A stretch of 12,186 nt of DNA, taken from positions 1-12,186 of the forward strand of contig CAZUZD010000185.1 in assembly GCA_964624465.1 (NCBI GenBank). Direction: 5' to 3'. A model generated the notes under the pieces. That model searched no databases. It had not been told where the DNA came from and saw nothing but the letters and a program-made list of their open reading frames with translations. This DNA is from CAZUZD01 sp964624465 (GTDB lineage: Bacteria; Planctomycetota; Planctomycetia; Isosphaerales; Isosphaeraceae). Below are positions 6,668-12,186 of the stretch, in pieces; position 1 is the stretch's first letter; the number at the start of each line of letters is the position of its first letter. A program made the position numbers and the translations under genes.

Positions 6668-9600
6668 TCAGGGCGTGCCGGGCTCGCGGCGCATCAGGGC
6701 GACGAGTGTGTCGACCTCGACGGGCTTGACCAGGTGGTGGTCGAAGCCGGCGGCGCGCGAGCGGCGGCGGGCGGCCTCCTCGCCGTAGCCGGAGACGGCG
6801 ATGATGGTCGCGCTGGTGAATCCCTCGGCGCGGAGGCGCTCGGCCACCTCGTAGCCGTCCATGCCCGGCAGGCCGATGTCGAGCAGCACGAACTCGGGCC
6901 GGTGCTGCAAGGCCGCCGTGATGGCCGAGGGCCCGTCGAGGGCGGTGGCGACGTCGTGGCCCAGCATCCGCAGCAGCCGGACCATGCCGCGGGCGGAGTC
7001 CTCGTTGTCGTCGACGACGAGCACGCGGGCGCCCGACTGCGGCCGCTCGCTGGCGGCGCTGGGCTGCGCCGGGCGCCGGACCCGGACGGGCTTCACCGCC
7101 GGGAGCCTGACGGTGAACTCGCTGCCCTGGCCGGGGCCCTCGCTCCGGGCGGTGATGCTGCCGCCGTGCAGCTCGACGAGGTTCTGGACCAGGGTGAGGC
7201 CGATCCCGAGGCCCCCTTCGGAGCGGGCGATCGAGCGGTCACCCTGGGCGAAGAGCTGGAACATCTCGGGAATCCGCTCGGGCGGGATGCCGCTGCCGTT
7301 GTCGGCGACGGTGATCGCGACCGAGTCGCCGTCGGGCCGGGCCGAGAGCGTGATCTGGCCGCCGACGTCGGTGTACTTCGCCGCGTTGTTCAGGAGGTTG
7401 ACGACCACCTGCTCCAGCCGCTGCGCATCGGCCACCACCCACATCGGCGTCGAGGAGTGCGAGACGGTCAGCTCATGCCGGCGGTCCTCGACCAGCGGGC
7501 GCACGGTCTCGACGGCGTGGGCCAGGACGGGCAGGACCTCGAGGGTCTCAGTCCTCAGCTCGATCTTCCCGCGCGTGATTCGCGAGACGTCGAGCAGGTC
7601 ATCGATCATCCGCGACAGCGAGTGCACGTGCTTGTCGAGCACCTCCTTGGCCCACTCCAGGTGCTCGGGGGCCGAGCTCCGGCGGATCACCTGCACGGCG
7701 TTGCCCACCGCCGAGAGCGGGTTGCGAAGCTCGTGCGCCAGCATGGCCAGGAACTCGTCCTTCTTCCGGTCGGTCTCGCGGAGCGACTCCTCGGCCTGGA
7801 TCTGGGCGTCGATGTCGGTGCAGGTGCCGAACCACTTCACGATGGTGCCCGCGGCGTCGCGGATCGGGGTCCCCCGCGCCTTGAACCAGCGGTAGCCGCC
7901 GTCGGCGCCCCGGATCCGGTAGTTGACATCGTAGGTGCCGCGGTCCTGCACCGAGTCCATCCAGACCCGGTGCGTGCGCTCGCGGTCGTCGGGATGGATG
8001 ACCTTGGCGATCCAGTCGAGGCCGAGCTGCTCGGCCTCGGACAGGCCGGTGTACTCGACCCAGCGGCGGCTGAGGTAGTCGCAGCGGCCGTCGGGCAGGC
8101 AGGTCCAGAAGAGCTGCTGCACGTTCTCGGCCAGGGTGCGGTACCGCTCCTCCCCCTCGCGGAGGCTCCGCTCGGCGCGGGCCCGCTCCAGCGACTCCCA
8201 GACGCGGGAGACGACGAGCTGGACCAGGTCGATCTCGTCGGCCGTCCAGGTGCGGGGGGTGGCCTGGTGCACGGCCATCGCGGCCGTGAACCGGCCCCCC
8301 TTGTGGAGCGGGATGCAGATGACCGACCGGATCGTGGTGGCACGGTAGGCCGGGCGGTCGTCGGGCTCGAGGCGCGGGTCGGTCTCGGTGTCGGAGACGA
8401 CGTACGGCTGGCTGGCGAGCATGTGCCGCGAGCACTCGGCGCCGAAGGCGGCCATCGGCCAACGGCCGACGATGCTCGGGACCCCGCGCACGTAGTTGCC
8501 GGTGATGTTGAAGACCGACTCGTCCTCGACCTCCGCGTAGGCGCAGCGGTCGACCTCGAGATGCTCGCCCAGCATCCGCGCGGTGATGGCGGTGATGGCG
8601 TCGTGGTCGGACAGGGGCCGGGTCCGGGCGTCGAGGCCGGCCAGGAACCGGAGCTTCGCCTCGCTCTGGCGGATGGCCTCCTCGTCGCGGCGCTGCTCGG
8701 TGATGTCGCGGAACAGGACGGCCACCCGCTGGCTGCCGGCGGGCCCGAGGCGGAAGGCGTAGACGTCGAACCAGCGGCCTCCGAGGTTCTTCGCCTCGTT
8801 GACGAACCGCACGGGCTCGCCGGTCGCCGCCACCCGGCCGTAGGTCTCGAACCAGTAGGCCTCGTGGTCGGGGGCGAACTCCCGCATCGTTCTGCCGACG
8901 GCCCGGGTCAGTCCGGTGTGCTTCTCGAAGGCCGGGTTCATCTCCAGGAACCGGTAGTCGACCGCGACGCCTGCCGGGTCGTAGAGCATCTCGATGACGA
9001 CGAACCCCTCGTCGATCGAGTTGAAGAGGGCCCGGTACCGCTCCTCGCTGCGGCGGAGGTCCTCCTCGGCGCGCTTGCGGTCGGTGACGTCGGCCGCGGT
9101 GCCGATGATCTGCCGGGGCTGGCCGTCGTCGGCGCGCACGAGCTTGCCGGTCAGCTCGATCCAGCGGGTCTCGCCGTCGGTGCGGCGGAATCGCCCCAGG
9201 AAGTGGTAGCGGGCGCCCGTCGAGAGGGTGTGGTCGATGGCGGCGGCCAGGGCCGGGCCGTCGTCGGGGAGCAGGAACTCGGCCATGAAGCGGGCGACGT
9301 TGACCGGCCCGTCGGTGCGCGGGACGCCGAACAGGTCGTAGAGCCGGTCGTTCTCCCAGGCGCCGGTGTCGTCGGCGACGTTCCAGACCCAGATGCCGAG
9401 CTCGGCGGCCTCGGTGGCCAGGTCGAGCCGCTCGCGCGCGGCCTGGGCCTCGGTGTAGAGCACCTGCCGCTCCTCGGCCGAACGCCTCAGGTCCTCCAGG
9501 TGGTCGCGGATCTCGTACTGCCGCTGCCGGGCCGCGAGTGCCGCCCGCACGGCGCTGACCAGCGGCTCGATCCGGACCGGGCGCTCGAGGAACACGACGC

Positions 9601-9937
9601 TGGGCAGCGCGTGCAGGATCGGGCCGGCGTGCAGCTGCCGGGCCCGGCCCGAGGAGAGCACGATCAGCGGCAGGTTCGACCACGCCGGCTGCGCCGCCAG
9701 GCCCGCGACGAGCGCGCGGGTGTCGTCGGAGCTGAAGAATTCCTCCATCAGGATCAGCGCCCCGGCCCCCTGATCGATGGCCGCCTGCAGGGCGTCGAAG
9801 GTGTCGAAGACCGCCGCCGCGATCCCCGACTCGGCCAGGATGTCGAGCGCCATCGCGGCGTCCCGGGGCGTCGGCGCCAGCATCAACACCCGCAGCCCCC
9901 GGCCGCCCTCGGCGTCGCCGTCGCCGTGGTCAGGCAT
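6668..9937 (-). CDS. Hybrid sensor histidine kinase: degenerate receiver, PAS, PAS, GAF, PAS, HisKA, HATPase, receiver
   Basis: The 1089-residue soluble kinase starts at ATG 9937-9935, with GAGGG 8 bases upstream inside kaiC. Order: receiver-like domain (about 15-135) lacking phosphorylation residues; PAS (about 165-290); PAS (about 297-425); GAF (about 433-585); PAS (about 594-715); HisKA with phospho-accepting His735 in AHELRNP; HATPase with the N box near Asn850/Asn851 (LLNNAAKY), Asp879 in DNGSGIPP, and a Gly-rich GGLGIGL lid; and a C-terminal receiver (about 970-1085) with VVDD, Asp1020 in LLDIGLPGMDG, and Lys1071 in VKP. No membrane segment is seen, so it likely senses cytoplasmic cues. 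No output domain is present, so phosphate should pass from Asp1020 to an Hpt protein. The gene overlaps the KaiC-like gene by 8 bases, arguing for co-translation and a shared pathway. PAS and GAF ligands are unknown. Confidence 0.93.
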   Translation of the reverse strand: MPDHGDGDAEGGRGLRVLMLAPTPRDAAMALDILAESGIAAAVFDTFDALQAAIDQGAGALILMEEFFSSDDTRALVAGLAAQPAWSNLPLIVLSSGRARQLHAGPILHALPSVVFLERPVRIEPLVSAVRAALAARQRQYEIRDHLEDLRRSAEERQVLYTEAQAARERLDLATEAAELGIWVWNVADDTGAWENDRLYDLFGVPRTDGPVNVARFMAEFLLPDDGPALAAAIDHTLSTGARYHFLGRFRRTDGETRWIELTGKLVRADDGQPRQIIGTAADVTDRKRAEEDLRRSEERYRALFNSIDEGFVVIEMLYDPAGVAVDYRFLEMNPAFEKHTGLTRAVGRTMREFAPDHEAYWFETYGRVAATGEPVRFVNEAKNLGGRWFDVYAFRLGPAGSQRVAVLFRDITEQRRDEEAIRQSEAKLRFLAGLDARTRPLSDHDAITAITARMLGEHLEVDRCAYAEVEDESVFNITGNYVRGVPSIVGRWPMAAFGAECSRHMLASQPYVVSDTETDPRLEPDDRPAYRATTIRSVICIPLHKGGRFTAAMAVHQATPRTWTADEIDLVQLVVSRVWESLERARAERSLREGEERYRTLAENVQQLFWTCLPDGRCDYLSRRWVEYTGLSEAEQLGLDWIAKVIHPDDRERTHRVWMDSVQDRGTYDVNYRIRGADGGYRWFKARGTPIRDAAGTIVKWFGTCTDIDAQIQAEESLRETDRKKDEFLAMLAHELRNPLSAVGNAVQVIRRSSAPEHLEWAKEVLDKHVHSLSRMIDDLLDVSRITRGKIELRTETLEVLPVLAHAVETVRPLVEDRRHELTVSHSSTPMWVVADAQRLEQVVVNLLNNAAKYTDVGGQITLSARPDGDSVAITVADNGSGIPPERIPEMFQLFAQGDRSIARSEGGLGIGLTLVQNLVELHGGSITARSEGPGQGSEFTVRLPAVKPVRVRRPAQPSAASERPQSGARVLVVDDNEDSARGMVRLLRMLGHDVATALDGPSAITAALQHRPEFVLLDIGLPGMDGYEVAERLRAEGFTSATIIAVSGYGEEAARRRSRAAGFDHHLVKPVEVDTLVALMRREPGTP

Positions 9938-11438
9938 CGGTGGCGCCCTCGATGCCCAGTGGCCGGGTGGTGCCGTGATACTGCGGCACCCCGGTGAGGA
10001 TGCCCCGGAAGTCGGTCAGCGGCTCGCCGACCCGGACGCCGCGGTCGGTGATCAGCAGCTCGCGCAGGGTCCGCTCGTGCGGGCCGGTCCGCTTCTTGAA
10101 CACGCTGATCGCCTGGCGGATCTGCGCGTCGACCTCGAAGTAGCGGAGCAGGAGCACCGTGTCGGCCAGGTAGCTCACGTCGAGCTCCTGGGCGTTGGCC
10201 ATCAGCAGGCCGTGCTGCGCCACCACCACGATCGTCACGACGCCCTGCTGGTTCAGATACGAGAACAGCTCGTGCAGGTGAGTGGTCAGGAACCGCTCCT
10301 CGGGCATCGCGGACAGGTAGCCGTTGAGGCTGTCGATCACCACGACCTCGGCGCCCTCGGCGACGACCCGGCTGACCTTGTCGGCGAACCCGCCCGGCGA
10401 GAGCTCGGCGGGGTCCACCTGCTGGGCGTGAAGCTGCCCCGAGGCGATGTATTTGCGGAGGCCGTTCAGGCAGAGCTTCTCCGACCGGGTGAAGAGCGTC
10501 TCGAGGACCTCGTCGAACGTGAAGACCGCGGCCTTCCGGCCCGCCGACAGGGCCGTCGTGACGTACTGCATCCCGATGGTCGACTTCCCGACCCCCGCAG
10601 GCCCCAGCAGCAGGGTCGTCGTGCCCGCCTGCAGCCCCCCTTCGAGCATCCGGTCCAGGTTCCGCACCCCGCTGAGGAACTGCTCGGGCTCGAACTGCTC
10701 GTGGTGCTCGGCCGCCACCAGCCGGGGGTGCACCACCACGCCCCCTTGCTGGATCTCGTAGTCGTGGTAGCCGTCCCGGAAGTCGGCGCCGCGGACCTTG
10801 GTCACGCTCAGCCGCCGGCGCGCCCCGCCGTACCCCGGCAGGTACTTCTCCAGCACGATGTTGCCGCCGACCAGGCTCTCGGGCTGGATCTGCCCCATCG
10901 GATTCGAGCGATCGTCCAGCAGCAGCACCGTGGTCTGCTGCTGCTCGAAGTGGTGCTTCAGCGACAGCAGCTGCCGCCGGTAGCGGAGCGGGTCCGCGGC
11001 CAGGAGCCGCAGCTCCGAGAGGCCGTCGAAGACGACGTGACGGGGCCGGGTCCGCTCCACCTCCGCCAGGATCTGCCGCGTCGTCTCGCCGAGCTCCACC
11101 TCCGACGGGTGGAACACGACGTAGTCCGACTTGCCGGTCATGTTGAAGTCCGACCGGGTCAGGTCGCAGATCTCCACCGACTCCAGGCTCCAGCCGTGCG
11201 ATCGACACGCCAGTTCCAGGTCGGTCTTCGTCTCGGTGAGCGTCACGTACAGCCCGGGCTCCCCACGCCGGCCGCACGCCATCAGGTACTGGAGCGCCAG
11301 GGTCGTCTTGCCCGATCCGGGGTCTCCTTGCAGCAGGTAGAACCCCCGGCGCAGGAACCCGCCGCCCAGGATATGGTCCAGCCCCGGGACTCCGGTCGGG
11401 ACATAGGATTCGGTCGACGCCCGAATCGGATTCGTCAA
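9930..11438 (-). CDS. KaiC-like double-domain RecA-family ATPase
   Basis: The 502-residue product starts at TTG 11438-11436, with AGGAG 8 bases upstream. The frame stays open to 12086, but that extension lies antisense to the cheA-like gene and reads as low-complexity. Domain 1 (about 10-240) has Walker A GDPGSGKT (38-45), a single Glu69 in the TLTET segment, and Walker B HVVFDGLSE with Asp138. Domain 2 (about 250-490) has Walker A GPAGVGKS (279-286), Asp309/Glu310 in FTFDE, and Walker B VVVIDSLNG with Asp369. The segment DVSYLADTVLLLRYFE (from 420) matches the KaiC phosphosite region, with Ser422 followed by Tyr423 where the cyanobacterial clock protein has Ser-Thr. No kaiA or kaiB is in the window. 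Such KaiC homologues outside cyanobacteria often sit with hybrid kinases and are thought to be signalling ATPases. A timekeeping role is not shown. Confidence 0.92.
   Translation of the reverse strand: MTNPIRASTESYVPTGVPGLDHILGGGFLRRGFYLLQGDPGSGKTTLALQYLMACGRRGEPGLYVTLTETKTDLELACRSHGWSLESVEICDLTRSDFNMTGKSDYVVFHPSEVELGETTRQILAEVERTRPRHVVFDGLSELRLLAADPLRYRRQLLSLKHHFEQQQTTVLLLDDRSNPMGQIQPESLVGGNIVLEKYLPGYGGARRRLSVTKVRGADFRDGYHDYEIQQGGVVVHPRLVAAEHHEQFEPEQFLSGVRNLDRMLEGGLQAGTTTLLLGPAGVGKSTIGMQYVTTALSAGRKAAVFTFDEVLETLFTRSEKLCLNGLRKYIASGQLHAQQVDPAELSPGGFADKVSRVVAEGAEVVVIDSLNGYLSAMPEERFLTTHLHELFSYLNQQGVVTIVVVAQHGLLMANAQELDVSYLADTVLLLRYFEVDAQIRQAISVFKKRTGPHERTLRELLITDRGVRVGEPLTDFRGILTGVPQYHGTTRPLGIEGATDA
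9946..9950 (-). promoter_or_regulatory. Ribosome binding site of the hybrid kinase, inside the KaiC-like gene
   Basis: On the minus strand GAGGG is 8 bases before ATG 9937-9935. The two genes share ATGCCTGA, in which the kinase start precedes the KaiC-like stop, so terminating ribosomes can restart directly. Confidence 0.7.
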
Positions 11439-11446
11439 GGCTCGGT

Positions 11447-11451
11447 CTCCT
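11447..11451 (-). promoter_or_regulatory. Ribosome binding site fixing the TTG start of the KaiC-like gene
   Basis: On the minus strand AGGAG lies 8 bases before TTG 11438-11436. It is the strongest ribosome site on this strand near the first conserved residues and decides the start. Confidence 0.75.
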
Positions 11452-11570
11452 GACCTCGCGGTGCTCGCTGGTCCGGCCGCGCCCCCGGCGCGGACCACCC
11501 CCAGCCACTGCCATGCAATTCGCGGGCCCCGCCCGACCCACGCCCTGACCCCGGCGCCGGGCCGGCTGTG

Positions 11571-11578
11571 CACCGGTG
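11571..11578. promoter_or_regulatory. Palindrome at the expected transcription start of the KaiC-like operon
   Basis: CACCGGTG is a perfect 8-base palindrome lying where transcription from the proposed promoter should begin (near 11575). A second palindrome of 12 bases is 9 bases further downstream (11550-11561). They could be operators, but short GC palindromes are frequent here. Confidence 0.25.
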
Positions 11579-11581
11579 TCC

Positions 11582-11610
11582 ATTGTAGCGCGGTCAATTC
11601 AGCGTGTGCA
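11582..11610 (-). promoter_or_regulatory. Sigma70-like promoter for the KaiC-like/kinase operon
   Basis: On the minus strand, TGCACA (11610-11605; 4 of 6 consensus bases) is followed, after exactly 17 bases, by TACAAT (11587-11582; 5 of 6 bases). Start of transcription is expected near 11575, giving a leader of about 137 bases before the TTG start. The -10 box is conspicuous in such GC-rich DNA. Confidence 0.5.
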
Positions 11611-11784
11611 GCCATGTTTTGCGGGATGGGCCGCCTCCACCCCGCCGCCCATCCCGACCGGAATCCCGAACGCCCGTCGGGCTCGACGTGGTAATATGGG
11701 TTGACTGGGTTCTCTTTTTGGCGTCCGGGTGGCCGGCGGCCGACGCGGGCTGCGCGGCGACGCCTCGTGGGCATGAGGTGAATC

Positions 11785-12186
11785 GTGCCGGTCGACGACG
11801 GGTTCCAGACGCTCTTCTTCGAAGAGGCTCGCGAGATCCTGCAGTCGCTCGAGGCCGGCCTGATGGGCCTGGAGTCGCGGCAGGGGGACCGGGAGCACCT
11901 GGATCGGACCTTCCGGGCGGCCCACACGCTCAAGGGGGCGGCGGGCATGGTCGGCCTGCGGCCGATCGCCGAGTTCAGCCACCGGCTGGAGGCGGTGCTC
12001 GACGGCGTCCGCTCGGGCCGGCTGGCGGTGACCGCCGAGGGGATCACCCTGCTGCTGCTGGCCCGCGACCACCTGGAGGCGGCCATCGAGGCGGCCGCCG
12101 CCGGGGCGAGCCCGGTCGATCCGCCGGAGGGTCTGCCCGAGGCCCTGACCGAGCTGGCGAGCGGCCGGCCCGCCGTCTGGCCGGCG
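11785..12186 (+). CDS. CheA-like protein, N-terminal Hpt domain (partial, runs off window)
   Basis: The chosen start is GTG 11785, with GAGG 6 bases upstream; 134 codons are visible with no stop. Residues 1-110 form a histidine phosphotransfer domain, with His47 in the motif RAAHTLKGAAGMVG. This is the typical phosphate-carrying site of CheA P1 domains, which also have the His close to residue 48. The early FFEEAREILQSLEAGL pattern is typical too. From about 111 a Pro/Ala/Glu-rich linker begins. The kinase, dimerisation and CheW-like domains of a full CheA would lie beyond the edge, so a stand-alone or differently fused Hpt protein cannot be excluded. It is divergent from the KaiC-like/kinase pair and could accept phosphate from the kinase's terminal receiver. 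Confidence 0.85.
   Translation, partial: MPVDDGFQTLFFEEAREILQSLEAGLMGLESRQGDREHLDRTFRAAHTLKGAAGMVGLRPIAEFSHRLEAVLDGVRSGRLAVTAEGITLLLLARDHLEAAIEAAAAGASPVDPPEGLPEALTELASGRPAVWPA

Larger units (their letters stand above)
11439..11784. other. 346-base divergent control region between the KaiC-like and CheA-like genes
   Basis: It holds the promoter proposed at 11582-11610 for the KaiC-like operon and two perfect palindromes, CCCGGCGCCGGG (11550-11561) and CACCGGTG (11571-11578). It also has the only clearly A/T-rich patch of the area (about 11690-11720, including a run of five T at 11715-11719). No confident promoter for the CheA-like gene was found; TTGACT at 11701-11706 lacks a matching -10 box. 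No coding frame on either strand looks real. Confidence 0.65.

Noticed and set aside
6398..9997. Very long + strand open frame (1199 codons) opposite the hybrid kinase
   Set aside because: It is longer than the kinase gene, but its translation is repetitive and Gly/Val/Asp/Arg-rich with no domain pattern, while the opposite strand has every kinase motif. It reflects the lack of stops antisense to GC-rich codons.
9777..11453. Long + strand open frame opposite the KaiC-like gene
   Set aside because: It is a shadow: the minus strand here has both Walker A and Walker B sets, and the + strand product shows no recognisable motif.
11701..11729. TTGACT as a -35 box for the CheA-like gene
   Set aside because: No acceptable -10 box lies 16-18 bases downstream; the sequence there is GC-rich.
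11439..12086. N-terminal extension of the KaiC-like frame by 216 codons
   Set aside because: The extension runs antisense to the CheA-like gene and across the divergent promoter region, is Arg/Ser/Pro-rich, and a strong ribosome site marks TTG 11438 as the start.
1..12186. CRISPR arrays, insertion sequences, rRNA genes, attachment sites
   Set aside because: No spaced direct repeats, transposase motifs with terminal inverted repeats, or rRNA-like sequence were seen by eye on either strand.

Overview
The window is very GC-rich, strongly G/C-biased at third codon positions, and densely coding. The gene content points to a planctomycete, most likely of the Isosphaeraceae type. The clues are a PEP-CTERM sorting tail next to a large exosortase with a C-terminal EpsI-like domain, secreted esterase and glycosidase-like proteins, frequent TTG/GTG starts, and a double-domain KaiC-like ATPase linked to a large multi-PAS hybrid histidine kinase. 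The lineage is inferred from gene content and not proven.

Left part (1-3694, all + strand): the end of a PEP-CTERM surface protein, a linker with two hairpins, an exosortase with an EpsI-like tail (306-2087), and a membrane-anchored TPR protein (2186-3694). Together these look like a protein-sorting locus: the exosortase would recognise and cleave the C-terminal tail of proteins such as its upstream neighbour. The TPR protein may be an assembly or docking partner.

Middle part (3695-6667): a 525-base stretch without an intact gene holds a hairpin after the TPR gene and a probable decayed minus-strand gene end (3957-4187). Then come two + strand genes about 30 bases apart: a secreted alpha/beta hydrolase of the esterase type (4220-5155) and a secreted TIM-barrel, glycosidase-like protein of unknown specificity (5187-6632). 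A perfect 10-bp stem-loop (6633-6663) separates this pair from the convergent kinase gene.

Right part (6668-12186): on the minus strand, a TTG-started two-domain KaiC-like ATPase (9930-11438) overlaps by 8 bases with a 1089-residue hybrid histidine kinase (6668-9937; degenerate receiver, PAS, PAS, GAF, PAS, HisKA, HATPase, receiver). A 346-base divergent region, containing a good sigma70-like promoter for the kaiC side, separates them from a + strand CheA-like gene that starts with an Hpt domain and runs off the window. A plausible reading is one signalling module: a KaiC-like ATPase feeding a hybrid kinase whose terminal receiver needs an Hpt partner. The most unusual points are the degenerate N-terminal receiver of the kinase, with Glu at the phospho-acceptor position, and the Ser-Tyr pair at the KaiC phosphosite position.
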